Notes under the pieces: model-generated
Seen by the model: only the letters and a program-made list of their open reading frames with translations
Database searches by the model: none
Told to the model about the DNA's origin: nothing
In this document: positions 43,992-53,092 of the stretch, in pieces
Numbering within the stretch: the stretch's first letter is position 1
Layout: each line of letters starts with the position of its first letter
Assembly (NCBI GenBank): GCA_003248865.1
Contig: QFPK01000013.1
Span: 31,245 to 95,244, forward strand
DNA length: 64,000 nucleotides
Reading direction: 5' to 3'
Source of the DNA: Sphingomonas sp.
GTDB lineage: Bacteria > Pseudomonadota > Alphaproteobacteria > Sphingomonadales > Sphingomonadaceae
Made by a program: the position numbers and the translations under genes

Positions 43992-44645
43992 TCAATACTC
44001 ATACTCGGGCTTCAGCACTGTCTCTTTCGCGGCCTCGGCCAGCCAGTCGGCGACATCAGGGTGGCTCATGATGCGCTGGCGATAGCCATTGGCTTCGGGG
44101 CTCAGCACAGCGTCATAGGTGGTAAGTCGGCTTGCAACTGGGGCGAACAGAATGTCGGCGCCGCCCCACCTGTCTCCCCCCAGCCAGGGGCCGCCGAATC
44201 GATCGAGGCCGTTGGACCAGAGCTCGTCGACACGGGCAATGTCCGACAGGGCTTCGGGGGCAATGGCGAAGCCCGGATAGTGGCGCATGCAATTCATGGG
44301 GCATTTCTGGCGCAGCGCCATGAAGCCGCCCTGCATTTCGGCCGCCGCAGAATAGGCGAAGGCACGCGCCGGGCCCAAATCAGGCCAGAATCGGCCGCCA
44401 CCCGATTTGCGGTCCAGCCAGTCGATGATACCCAGCGCGTTCCAGCTGACGGCGTCGCCGTCGGTCAGGATCGGCACCTTGCCGTTGGCTTGCGCAAAAA
44501 CGCCTTCGGTGCGCTGCACTGCCCAGTCGGAAGCGTAAATGTCTACATACGCCTCTTCGAAGGGCAGTCCGGACAATCTGGCGGCCAGCCAGCCCCGGAG
44601 GGACCAACTGGAGTAGCGGCGGTTGGTGATGATCAGTTTCAGCAT
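43992..44645 (-). CDS. Glutathione S-transferase family protein
   Basis: This 217-residue protein starts MLKLIITNRRYSSWSLRGWLAARL, with the Ser-rich glutathione-activating N-terminus seen in several bacterial GSTs, followed by NGKVPILTDG (cis-Pro) and a helical C-terminal domain. The C-terminus (KPEYEY) ends exactly where repeat copy 6 begins. ATG 44645 is the family start; the longer frame overlaps the divergent AraC promoter. Only 90 bases separate it from the AraC gene, so that regulator may control it. The substrate is unknown. Confidence 0.85.
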   Translation of the reverse strand: MLKLIITNRRYSSWSLRGWLAARLSGLPFEEAYVDIYASDWAVQRTEGVFAQANGKVPILTDGDAVSWNALGIIDWLDRKSGGGRFWPDLGPARAFAYSAAAEMQGGFMALRQKCPMNCMRHYPGFAIAPEALSDIARVDELWSNGLDRFGGPWLGGDRWGGADILFAPVASRLTTYDAVLSPEANGYRQRIMSHPDVADWLAEAAKETVLKPEYEY

Positions 44646-44735
44646 GAAGCCCCCGACTTTGGTCCGTTTAACTCTTATTCCGCGCTTGGGCAGGTTGAAA
44701 AGGCGTTGCGTATTACTCAAACAGGGTCTGGGGTC

Positions 44736-45599
44736 ATGCAGCAGTTTCTATCAGTCCGCTTTCGCGCGCCGCGCGCCGCGCTCGCCGGGCATGTAACCTC
44801 AATCTATTTTGTCGATTGTGGGCCTGATGGCATCGATGACTGGCTGCATCCGGAATGGGCAAACATCCGCTTCTCTCTGTCAGGAGACTGGACCTGGTCT
44901 GCGGCAGGCGCGGCCGATGCCGGCGCTGCATTGGGCAAGGCCAACCTGTTTGGGCCAACGGCCCGGGCCGCGCGGATCACGGGTTCCGCCTACAGCCGGG
45001 CGGTCGGCATCGGGCTGACGCCGCTCGGCTGGTCGCAGTTGATCGATATGCCCGCCAAGGGGCTGGCCAATCGCGCGGTACCGCTGGAAGCCATTGTGCC
45101 GGACGGCGACGCGCTGACAGCCCAGCTGGCGGAGGCGTCAGACGACGAGTGTGTGAACCGGCTGGACTTCTGGGTGGCCGACAGGCTGGCCGCTGCGGCT
45201 CCGGCTGACCCCCATGTGGAGCGGTTGCACCGGGCGCTCGTAAACGGGAATGTCTCAACTGTTCCGGTCTTCGCGTCGGAACTCTGCGTTTCGGAACGTA
45301 CGCTGGAAAGGCTCTGTCCCCGCCTGTTCGGTTTCCCGCCCAAACAACTGCTGCGTCGCCAGCGCTTCCTCCGCTCTCTGGACACGCTGCAACGCAATCC
45401 GGGCCGCAGTTTCACCTCCACGCTGGATGGTCACTACACCGATCAGTCGCATTTCGTGCGGGAGTTCAGAGCGCATATGGGGATGAGCCCGAGCGCCTAC
45501 TTCGCCTTGCCCAGGCCTCTGCTCATGGCAGCGGGAGCCGCGCGTGCCGAAATGCTGGGCGACGCGCTGCAGGGGCTTCACACCCACCGGGTAGCTTAA
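44736..45599 (+). CDS. AraC-family transcriptional regulator
   Basis: This 287-residue protein has a C-terminal AraC DNA-binding domain (about residues 165-260): first helix-turn-helix around FASELCVSERTLERLCPRLFG, second around GHYTDQSHFVREFRAHMGMSPSAYF. The N-terminal domain (VTSIYFVDCGPDG, RAARITGSAYSRAVGIGLTPLGW) resembles the DUF6597 sensor region found in such regulators. It is divergent from the GST gene and probably regulates it. A bidirectional terminator separates it from pnp. Confidence 0.88.
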   Translation: MQQFLSVRFRAPRAALAGHVTSIYFVDCGPDGIDDWLHPEWANIRFSLSGDWTWSAAGAADAGAALGKANLFGPTARAARITGSAYSRAVGIGLTPLGWSQLIDMPAKGLANRAVPLEAIVPDGDALTAQLAEASDDECVNRLDFWVADRLAAAAPADPHVERLHRALVNGNVSTVPVFASELCVSERTLERLCPRLFGFPPKQLLRRQRFLRSLDTLQRNPGRSFTSTLDGHYTDQSHFVREFRAHMGMSPSAYFALPRPLLMAAGAARAEMLGDALQGLHTHRVA

Positions 45600-45713
45600 C
45601 AGGTCAGTACGGACGGCCAGCGGGGTCTTTTCCCTCTGACAGGGGGAGGGTCGATTCTTTGGATCGGCGTCGTCTTTCATCCTCCGCTTCACCACCATTT
45701 GACCGTCTACGGC

Positions 45714-45742
45714 AAAAAAGGGGGCCAAGTGGCCCCCTTTTC
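45714..45742. terminator. Bidirectional rho-independent terminator
   Basis: AAAAGGGGGCCA-AGT-GGCCCCCTTTT has an 8-9 bp G/C stem flanked by A and T runs on both sides. It can end transcription of the rightward AraC gene and of the leftward pnp gene, whose stop is 20 bases away. Confidence 0.88.
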
Positions 45743-45762
45743 TTCTGCATTGTCCGCAGATG

Positions 45763-48072
45763 TCAGTCGTCGTTGCCGGTCAGAAAGGCAGGCAACGAGC
45801 CGTCGCCTTCCGGCTCGCGCTCACGGCGCGGGCCGCGATCCCGGCCGCCGTCCCGGCGGGGCCCACGCTCGCCGTCGCGGCGCGGACCGCGATCACCATC
45901 GCGGCCCCCATCCCGGCGAGGCCCACGATCGGAGCGTTCGCCGCCTTCGCGCGGTTCACGCGGGGGGCGGGTGTCGGCCAGCTCTTCGCCGGTTTCCTGA
46001 TCGACGAGGCGCATGGAGAGCTTCACCTTGCCGCGATCGTCGACGCCGATCACCTTCACCTTGACCTGCTGGCCTTCGGTGAGGACGTCGGAGACCTTCT
46101 GCACGCGCTCGTTCTTGATTTCCGAGATGTGGACGAGGCCGTCCTTGGCACCCAGGAAGTTCACGAAGGCACCGAACTCCGGCATGCCGACGACCTTGCC
46201 GGTGTAGATCTTGCCCACTTCGGGCTCGGCGATGATGCCGATGATCCACTGGCGGGCGGCCTCGATCTTGTCGAGGTCGGAGCTGGCGATCTTCACCGTG
46301 CCGTCGTCCTCGATGTCCACCTTGGCGCCGGTGGTGGCGACGATCTCGCGGATCACCTTGCCGCCGGTGCCGATGATGTCGCGGATCTTGTCCTTGGGCA
46401 CGCTCATCGTTTCGATACGCGGGGCATGGGCCGACATTTCGGTGCGGGTTTCGGTGATGGCCTTGGCCATTTCACCCAGGATGTGGGCGCGGCCGTCCTT
46501 CGCCTGTGCCAGCGCGACCTTCATGATCTCTTCGGTGATGCCCGCGATCTTGATGTCCATCTGAAGGCTGGTGATGCCTTCGGACGTGCCAGCCACCTTG
46601 AAGTCCATGTCGCCGAGGTGATCTTCATCACCCAGGATGTCGGACAGGACGGCGAATTCCTTGCCTTCCAGGATCAGGCCCATGGCGATGCCGGCCACCG
46701 GGCGCTTCAGCGGAACGCCCGCATCCATCAGCGCCAGCGAACCGCCGCACACCGTCGCCATCGAGGACGAGCCGTTGGACTCGGTGATGTCGGACAGCAG
46801 GCGGATGGTGTAGGGGAATTCTTCCTTCGAAGGCAGCATCGGGTGGATGGCGCGCCATGCCAGCTTGCCATGGCCCACTTCGCGGCGGCCCGGCGCGCCG
46901 AAGCGGCCCACTTCACCGACCGAATAGGGCGGGAAGTTGTAGTGCAGCATGAAGCGCTCATACTTCAGCCCGTCCAGGCCGTCGATCATCTGCTCGGCAT
47001 CGGCCGTGCCCAGCGTCGTGGTGACGATGGCCTGGGTTTCGCCGCGCGTGAACAGCGCAGAGCCATGGGTGCGCGGCAGGAAGCCCACTTCGCCCAGGAT
47101 GGGGCGGATGGTCTTGGTGTCGCGGCCGTCGATGCGGCTGCCGTCCTTCAGGATGGCGCCGCGGACGATTTCGCCTTCCAGCTTCTTGAAGAGCTTGCCG
47201 GCCTTCTGCTGCGTGGCGGCGTCGGCATCGGCGTAGAGCGGCTTGGCCTTCGCCTTGGCGTCGGACAGGGCGGCGACGCGGGCGGCCTTCTGCGTGATCT
47301 TGTAAGCGGCGGCGATGTCGGCGCCCACTTCCTTGCGGATGGTGGCCAGCATCTCCGAATCGTCGGCGATCTTCAGTTCCCACGGATCCTTGGCGGCCTT
47401 TTCGGCGAGGCCGATGATGGCCTTGATCACGGGCTGGATCGACTTGTGGGCGAACATCACGGCGCCCAGCATCTCGTCTTCCGACAGTTCCTGCGCTTCG
47501 GATTCCACCATCATCACGGCATCGTGGGTGCCGGCGACGACGAGATCGAGGCGGCCTTCCTTCAGCTGCTCCTTGGAGGGATTCAGCTGATATTCGCCAT
47601 CCTTGAAGCCCACGCGGGCGCCGCCGATCGGGCCCATGAAAGGCACGCCCGACAGGGTGAGCGCGGCCGAGGCGGCGATCATCGCCACGATGTCGGCTTC
47701 ATTCTCGCCATCATAGCTGAGGACCTGCGCGATCACGTTGACTTCGTTGTAGAAGCCTTCCGGAAACAGCGGGCGCACGGGGCGGTCGATCAGGCGGCTG
47801 GTGAGCGTTTCATGCTCGGTCGCGCCGCGTTCGCGCTTGAAGAAGCCGCCCGGGATGCGGCCGGCGGCGGAGAACTTCTCCTGATAGTGAACGGTCAGCG
47901 GGAAGAAGTCCTGGCCTTCCTTCACCGATTTTGCGGCCGTCACGGCGCAGAGAACGACGGTTTCGCCATAGGTGGCGAGAACGGCGCCATCGGCCTGGCG
48001 GGCGACGCGGCCGGTTTCGAGGGTCAGCGTGCGGCCGCCCCATTCGATGGATTGCTTGGCAATGTTGAACAT
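45763..48072 (-). CDS. pnp: Polyribonucleotide nucleotidyltransferase (PNPase)
   Basis: This 769-residue protein has two RNase PH-like domains (N-terminal FNIAKQSIEWGGRTLTLETGRVARQADGAV; second from about residue 310), a KH domain with IIGTGGKVIREI, and an S1 domain (GKIYTGKVVGMPEFGAFVNF). PNPase degrades RNA 3' to 5' by phosphorolysis. The C-terminal 70 residues are an Arg/Gly/Asp-rich tail (repeats of GPRRDG) ending LPAFLTGNDD. Such tails bind RNA or RNase E and are common in alphaproteobacteria. It follows rpsO, the classic gene order. Confidence 0.97.
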   Translation of the reverse strand: MFNIAKQSIEWGGRTLTLETGRVARQADGAVLATYGETVVLCAVTAAKSVKEGQDFFPLTVHYQEKFSAAGRIPGGFFKRERGATEHETLTSRLIDRPVRPLFPEGFYNEVNVIAQVLSYDGENEADIVAMIAASAALTLSGVPFMGPIGGARVGFKDGEYQLNPSKEQLKEGRLDLVVAGTHDAVMMVESEAQELSEDEMLGAVMFAHKSIQPVIKAIIGLAEKAAKDPWELKIADDSEMLATIRKEVGADIAAAYKITQKAARVAALSDAKAKAKPLYADADAATQQKAGKLFKKLEGEIVRGAILKDGSRIDGRDTKTIRPILGEVGFLPRTHGSALFTRGETQAIVTTTLGTADAEQMIDGLDGLKYERFMLHYNFPPYSVGEVGRFGAPGRREVGHGKLAWRAIHPMLPSKEEFPYTIRLLSDITESNGSSSMATVCGGSLALMDAGVPLKRPVAGIAMGLILEGKEFAVLSDILGDEDHLGDMDFKVAGTSEGITSLQMDIKIAGITEEIMKVALAQAKDGRAHILGEMAKAITETRTEMSAHAPRIETMSVPKDKIRDIIGTGGKVIREIVATTGAKVDIEDDGTVKIASSDLDKIEAARQWIIGIIAEPEVGKIYTGKVVGMPEFGAFVNFLGAKDGLVHISEIKNERVQKVSDVLTEGQQVKVKVIGVDDRGKVKLSMRLVDQETGEELADTRPPREPREGGERSDRGPRRDGGRDGDRGPRRDGERGPRRDGGRDRGPRREREPEGDGSLPAFLTGNDD

Positions 48073-48200
48073 CAGTGTGCTTTCTCAAGCCCCTGACCCA
48101 ATGCCAGAGGCAGTTCGGACGTTGGGGCGATTGCCCCGGTTCCCCCGCAGGGGGCGGCGCGAGCGTGCGCCGAATCCCGGATACGCCGGGCCGGTTAAGG

Positions 48201-48225
48201 AAAGGGCGCCACTGGGGCGCCCTTT
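48201..48225 (-). terminator. rpsO-pnp intergenic hairpin
   Basis: Perfect 10-bp arms AAAGGGCGCC/GGCGCCCTTT with a 5-base loop lie directly after rpsO. The short T run on the minus strand suggests terminator or attenuator function. In other bacteria this interval is where RNase III and PNPase act in autoregulation of pnp. Confidence 0.7.
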
Positions 48226-48229
48226 CGAA

Positions 48230-48499
48230 TTACTTACGCAGGCCCAGCTTGGCGATCAGCGCCTGATAGCGGGCCGCGTCCTTGCGCTTCAGATAATCCA
48301 GAAGCGAGCGGCGGTTGTTCACCAGCATCAGCAGACCGCGGCGCGAGTGATTGTCCTTCGCGTGCGTCTTGAAATGCTCGGTCAGATTCTGGATGCGGGC
48401 CGTCAGGATGGCGACCTGGACTTCCGGGCTTCCGGTGTCGTTGGGTTCGCGGGCGTGTTCGGCAATGACGGCTGCCTTTTGTTCGACAGTGATCGACAT
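48230..48499 (-). CDS. rpsO: 30S ribosomal protein S15
   Basis: This 89-residue protein has the normal length and S15 signature: VEQKAAVIAEHAREPNDTGSPEVQVAILTARIQNLTEH and HSRRGLLMLVNNRRSLLDYLKRKD. It binds 16S rRNA in the platform of the small subunit. It lies 10 bases after truB and upstream of pnp, the standard truB-rpsO-pnp order. Confidence 0.98.
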   Translation of the reverse strand: MSITVEQKAAVIAEHAREPNDTGSPEVQVAILTARIQNLTEHFKTHAKDNHSRRGLLMLVNNRRSLLDYLKRKDAARYQALIAKLGLRK

Positions 48500-48509
48500 C
48501 GTGGATCTC

Positions 48510-49403
48510 CTACGTCAGGTTAAATCCCCGCACGACACGGATGTCATGCTCGGAAACCGCGACCAGCGCCACCGGAACAGACCCGTCGGTGGCGAGATAT
48601 TGGCCGGGCTTCACGCGGGGCCCATCCAAGCGTTTGCCCTGCTTCAGGGCGGCGGCTTCGTTGGGGTCGACTGCCAGGGCCGGGATGTCGTCCAGTCCGG
48701 CAGTCAGCGGCAAAAGGGCCTGTTCAGGCGCGGGCCCATGCACCAGTTCCACGCATTTGTCCAGCGAAAGGGCCTGATCCAGCCGGAACGGTCCGGCCGC
48801 CGTGCGGCGCAACAGGCTGACATGGCCCAGCGTGCCCAGCGCCAGCGCGATGTCGCGCGCAAGGCTGCGCACATAGGTGCCCTTGGAACAATGCACGTCC
48901 AGCGTGGCGCTGTCCGCGTCTGCTTCCAGCAGGGTCAGGCTGTGGATCACCAGCTCGCGCTCGGCCAGCTCTACAGATTCGCCCGCGCGGGCCAGGGCAT
49001 AGGCGCGTTCCCCATCCACCTTCAGCGCGGAATAGGCGGGTGGGCGCTGGCGGATCGGGCCGGTGAAGCGTGGCAGCACGGCCGCGACCTCGGCCGGGGT
49101 GGGGCGGACCGTGCTGGTGCCGACCACTTCGCCCTCGGCATCGTCCGTCGTCGTCGCCGCGCCGAAGGCGATGGTGAAGCGATAGGATTTCGGCCCGTTC
49201 AGCAGATAGCCGGACAGCTTGGTCGCCTCGCCCAGCGCGATCGGCAGCACGCCCGACGCCAGCGGGTCCAGCGTGCCGCCATGGCCGATCTTCACCTTTC
49301 CATGGCCGCCGTGGCGCAGCGCCCATTTCAGCTTGCCCACGACCTGCGCGCTGCTGGGGCCGACCGGCTTGTCGACGACAAGCCAGCCGTGAAGGCCCGT
49401 CAT
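48510..49403 (-). CDS. truB: tRNA pseudouridine(55) synthase
   Basis: This 297-residue enzyme isomerises U55 in the T-loop of tRNAs. The start is MTGLHGWLVVDKPVGPSSAQVV, and the catalytic Asp lies in HGGTLDPLASGVLPIALGEATKL (about residue 47). RQRPPAYSALKVDGERAY and the C-terminal VRGF motif region are present. The length is typical. It is followed 10 bases later by rpsO and probably transcribed with it. Confidence 0.96.
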   Translation of the reverse strand: MTGLHGWLVVDKPVGPSSAQVVGKLKWALRHGGHGKVKIGHGGTLDPLASGVLPIALGEATKLSGYLLNGPKSYRFTIAFGAATTTDDAEGEVVGTSTVRPTPAEVAAVLPRFTGPIRQRPPAYSALKVDGERAYALARAGESVELAERELVIHSLTLLEADADSATLDVHCSKGTYVRSLARDIALALGTLGHVSLLRRTAAGPFRLDQALSLDKCVELVHGPAPEQALLPLTAGLDDIPALAVDPNEAAALKQGKRLDGPRVKPGQYLATDGSVPVALVAVSEHDIRVVRGFNLT

Positions 49404-49413
49404 CGTGCGGCCT

Positions 49414-50223
49414 TCATTGCCCGCCGGTGCGCACCAGCATCAGTTCCACCGGCTGCTGCGGATCGGCCGTTTCCAGCACGAAGGTTGCCGTGTCGGTGAC
49501 ATATTGCAGCTTGCCGTCGGGGCCTTCGATGCGGGCCTGCAGGCGATAGGTCTGGGCGCGCGGGTTCACCCGATCCGGATCATAGGCGATGCGGAAGTTC
49601 AGCGGCACCTGATTGCCCGCCGTCACCAGGCTGGTGGAGGCGATTTCCACCGAGGGCGCGTCGGCGCGGGCGGCATCCACCAGCAGCACGCGGGCGCGGG
49701 TGCCAGGCACCAGCGCCATGCGGTCCAGCTTGGTCAGCGTGCCCCAGATCAGGCCGTTGCGCGGCGCTTCGGGGATGGCGTGGCAGGTGGCGACCCGCTC
49801 GGCATTGCGGGTGACGCCGCGATAGATCACGGCCGTTTCGCCATCCAGGTCGACGCGGCTGGAATCCAGCACGAAGCGCGGCGGCGTGTAGCCCACCTGT
49901 TCCTGCAGCACGACGGTCTGGCCGCCCCGGATCACGCGGACCACGCCGGCAGCCCGATCCCAGTCGGTGGTGGCGAGCTGGCCGTCGTCGCAGATGTAGG
50001 AAACGGCGTTGTTCAGCGGCAGCGTGGGGGCCTGTTGCGTGGGGCCGGGCACGGGCGCCACCGGGGCTGCGGGTGCGGCCGGCGCGGGCGTGGGCGCAGC
50101 GACGGGCGGCGCCGGCTCAGCGGACACAGGCTGCGCGTCGGATGAGGAGGCACAGCCCGCCATGGCGACAAGCACGAACGGGGCCACGAACGGGGCGGCG
50201 AAGGCGGCAAATACGGGCTTCAA
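49414..50223 (-). CDS. Lipoprotein with MliC-like and YbaY/YscW-like domains
   Basis: From TTG at 50223 the protein has 269 residues: a lipobox (LVAMAGC), a Pro/Ala-rich linker, a Cys-containing region (AVSYICDDGQLATTDW...ERVATC) resembling the MliC lysozyme-inhibitor fold, and a C-terminal segment (LTKLDRMALVPGTRARVLLVDAA...NFRIAYDPDRV) matching YbaY/YscW lipoproteins. I chose TTG 50223 because GGGGAG precedes it at the right distance and it overlaps the polA stop (TTGA); TTG 50238 is an alternative. If both domain calls hold, it is an envelope fusion protein. It sits between polA and truB. Confidence 0.65.
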   Translation of the reverse strand: MKPVFAAFAAPFVAPFVLVAMAGCASSSDAQPVSAEPAPPVAAPTPAPAAPAAPVAPVPGPTQQAPTLPLNNAVSYICDDGQLATTDWDRAAGVVRVIRGGQTVVLQEQVGYTPPRFVLDSSRVDLDGETAVIYRGVTRNAERVATCHAIPEAPRNGLIWGTLTKLDRMALVPGTRARVLLVDAARADAPSVEIASTSLVTAGNQVPLNFRIAYDPDRVNPRAQTYRLQARIEGPDGKLQYVTDTATFVLETADPQQPVELMLVRTGGQ

Positions 50224-53015
50224 TGGGCAGCTCCCCAATTTGCCCCGGTGCCGACCTCGACCCCCAGCGGAACGCTGAGCTCAAGTGCCGGCGCGGCGGC
50301 GGATTCCATGACGGTCCGAATGACCCCGGTGGCTTTTTCCACTTCCGATTCGGGGACTTCGAACACCAGTTCGTCGTGCACCTGAAGCAGCATGCGCGTG
50401 CCCGTCAAGCCGGCCTCCGCCAGTGCAGGCTCCATGCGGCACATGGCGCGCTTGATGATGTCGGCGGCGGTTCCCTGCACTGGCGCGTTGATGGCGGCGC
50501 GTTCGGCCCCGGCGCGTTCCGACTGCACCTTCGATCGGATGCCGGGCACGTTGATGCGGCGGCCATAGAGGGTGGTTACGAAGGCATCCTCGCGCACCTT
50601 CGCCACCGTTTCCGCCATGTAGCGGCGGATGCCGTGGTAGCGATCGAGATAACGCTCGATGAATTCCTGCGCTTCCCCGCGCGAGATTCCCAGCCGCTGC
50701 GCGAGACCGAAGGCGGAAATGCCGTAGATGATGGAGAAGTTGATGGTCTTGGCGCGGCCGCGCAGCTCGCGGTCCACCGGGGCGTCCGGGGCCAGCCCGA
50801 ACACCTGCCGCGCGGTCAGCGCATGGATGTCCTGCCCCGTCTCATAGGCGTGCTTCAGTTCGGGCACGTCGGCGATATGCGCCATCAGCCTCAGCTCGAT
50901 CTGGTTGTAGTCGGCGGACAGGATCAGGTTCCCCGGCTCCGCCACGAAGGCGTCGCGGATGCGGCGGCCCATTTCGGTGCGGATCGGGATGTTCTGCAGA
51001 TTGGGGTCGGTGGAGGCCAGCCGCCCGGTCGCCGCCACCGCCATCGAGAAGCTGGTGTGCACCCGGCCTGTTTCCGGGTTGATCTGCTGCTGCAGCGCTT
51101 CGGTATAGGTGGAGCGCAGCTTCGAAACCTGCCGCCAGTCCAGCAGCAGCCTCGCCAGTTCGGTGCCGGGCAGGTCCAGCGCGGCCAGTCGCTCCAGCTC
51201 GGTCACGTCGGTGGAATACTGCCCGGTCTTGCCCTTCTTGCCGCCCGGCAGGCCCAGCTTGTCGAACAATATCTCGCCCAACTGCTTTGGACTGCCCAGC
51301 GCGAAGGGCTGGCCGGCGATGGCATGCACCTCGCCCTCCAGCCGCGCCATCTCGCCGGCAAATTCGGTGGACATACGGGCCAGTTCTGCCCGGTCCACCT
51401 TCACGCCGTGGCGTTCCATGCGCGCCAACACCGGCACCAGCGGCCTGTCCTGCCATTCATAGGTGCGGGTCACTTTCTCCCGCCAGAGCCGGGGCTTCAG
51501 CTTCTGCCACAGCCGGAAGGTCACATCCGCATCCTCGGCGGCATAGCGGGTGGCCTTGTCCAGCGGCACCTGCGCGAAGCTCAGCTGCGTCTTGCCGGTG
51601 CCCGCCACATCCTTGAAGGCGATGGGCGTGTGGCCCAGCAGCTTTTCCGACAGCTCGTCCATGCCATGGCCGTGCAACCCGGCGGCGAGCGCATAGGACA
51701 GCAGCATGGTGTCGTCGAAGGGCGCGATGGCGATGCCGTGGCGGGCCAGCACCAGCATGTCATACTTCAGATTCTGCCCGATCTTCAGCACGCCAGCATC
51801 TTCCAGCAGCGGCTTCAGCAGCGGCAGCGCCTGCGCGGGCGTCAGCTGCTCGACCGTCTCCGCCAGAAGTCCCTCGCCGGAGACATGGGCCAGCGGCACA
51901 TAACAGGCCCTGCCCGGTGCCAGCGCCAGCGAGAAACCCACCAGATCGGCCGACACGGCATCCAGGCTGGTCGTCTCGGTATCGAACGCGAGCCTGCCCA
52001 GCCGCCGCGCCTCGTTGATCCACCAGCCCAGACGTTCGGTCGTGATCACCGTCTCATAGGAGTCCAGATCGAACGGCACGTCGGGCGCCGCATCCTCTTC
52101 ATCGTCCTTGGGCTTCGCGATGGTGGTCGCCGCCGAACGCCCCACTTCACCCAGCTTCGCCAGCAGGGTGCGGAAGCCATGCTTCGCCAGGAAAACGGCC
52201 AGCGGTTCCCGATCCTGTTCGTCCCCCAGCTTCAGCGCATCCAGCGGCGGCTCCAGCGGCAGGTCGCGCTTCAGCTCCACCAGCACCCGGCTCAGCCGCG
52301 CGGCCTCGGCGTGCAGTTCCAGATTCTCGCGCAGCTTCGGGCGCTTGATCTCATGCGTGCTGGCCAGCACGGTTTCCACATCGCCATACTGGTTCACCAG
52401 ATCGGCGGCGGTCTTCGGCCCCACGCCGGGCACGCCCGGCACATTGTCCACGCTGTCGCCCATCAGCGCCAGCACATCGGCCAGCTTCGCAGGCGGCACG
52501 CCCCATTTCTCCAGCACTTCCGGGTCGGAAAATCGCTTGTTCTGCATGGTATCCAGCAGCGTCAGCCCCGGGCGGATCAGCTGCATCAGATCCTTGTCGG
52601 AACTCACGATGGTCACCGTCATGCCCGCGGCCAGCGCGGCCTCTGCGTAGGAGGCGATCAGATCGTCCGCCTCGTACATCGGCTTTTCGATGCAGGGCAC
52701 GCCCAGCGCATTCACCGCATCGCGGATCAGCGGGAACTGCGGCACCAGATCCTCCGGCGGCTCGGGCCGGTTCGCCTTGTAGTCAGGGTAAAGCTCGTTG
52801 CGGAAACTCTGCTTCCCGGCATCCAGGATGACGGCGAGATAATCGTCCTCCGGCGATTTCCGCGCCGCCTCGATCAGGTTCCACAACATCGAGGTGAAGC
52901 CGAACACGGCCCCCACCGGCGTGCCTTCCGGGTCCGTCAGCGGCGGCAGCCGGTGATAGGCGCGGAAAATGAAGCCCGATCCATCGATCAGCGTCAGGTG
53001 CGGCGGCTTCGTCAT
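50220..53015 (-). CDS. polA: DNA polymerase I
   Basis: This 931-residue protein has all three domains. The 5'-3' exonuclease is at residues 1-290 (LIDGSGFIFRAYH, SSDKDLMQLI, MGDSVDNVPGVPGVGPKTA). The 3'-5' exonuclease begins with AFDTETTSLD, keeping the DxE metal site, so proofreading is likely. The polymerase has motif A (LSADYNQIELR), motif B (RAKTINFSIIYGISAFG) and motif C (QVHDELVFEVP). It acts in Okazaki fragment processing and repair. It is coupled to the following lipoprotein gene. Confidence 0.97.
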   Translation of the reverse strand: MTKPPHLTLIDGSGFIFRAYHRLPPLTDPEGTPVGAVFGFTSMLWNLIEAARKSPEDDYLAVILDAGKQSFRNELYPDYKANRPEPPEDLVPQFPLIRDAVNALGVPCIEKPMYEADDLIASYAEAALAAGMTVTIVSSDKDLMQLIRPGLTLLDTMQNKRFSDPEVLEKWGVPPAKLADVLALMGDSVDNVPGVPGVGPKTAADLVNQYGDVETVLASTHEIKRPKLRENLELHAEAARLSRVLVELKRDLPLEPPLDALKLGDEQDREPLAVFLAKHGFRTLLAKLGEVGRSAATTIAKPKDDEEDAAPDVPFDLDSYETVITTERLGWWINEARRLGRLAFDTETTSLDAVSADLVGFSLALAPGRACYVPLAHVSGEGLLAETVEQLTPAQALPLLKPLLEDAGVLKIGQNLKYDMLVLARHGIAIAPFDDTMLLSYALAAGLHGHGMDELSEKLLGHTPIAFKDVAGTGKTQLSFAQVPLDKATRYAAEDADVTFRLWQKLKPRLWREKVTRTYEWQDRPLVPVLARMERHGVKVDRAELARMSTEFAGEMARLEGEVHAIAGQPFALGSPKQLGEILFDKLGLPGGKKGKTGQYSTDVTELERLAALDLPGTELARLLLDWRQVSKLRSTYTEALQQQINPETGRVHTSFSMAVAATGRLASTDPNLQNIPIRTEMGRRIRDAFVAEPGNLILSADYNQIELRLMAHIADVPELKHAYETGQDIHALTARQVFGLAPDAPVDRELRGRAKTINFSIIYGISAFGLAQRLGISRGEAQEFIERYLDRYHGIRRYMAETVAKVREDAFVTTLYGRRINVPGIRSKVQSERAGAERAAINAPVQGTAADIIKRAMCRMEPALAEAGLTGTRMLLQVHDELVFEVPESEVEKATGVIRTVMESAAAPALELSVPLGVEVGTGANWGAAH

Positions 53016-53092
53016 CGCCGCTCACTAGCCGTCAATTCAGGGGATTGCGAGGGGGCGCGCCGCCTGCTGGGATCAGCATGGGAGGAGAGACC

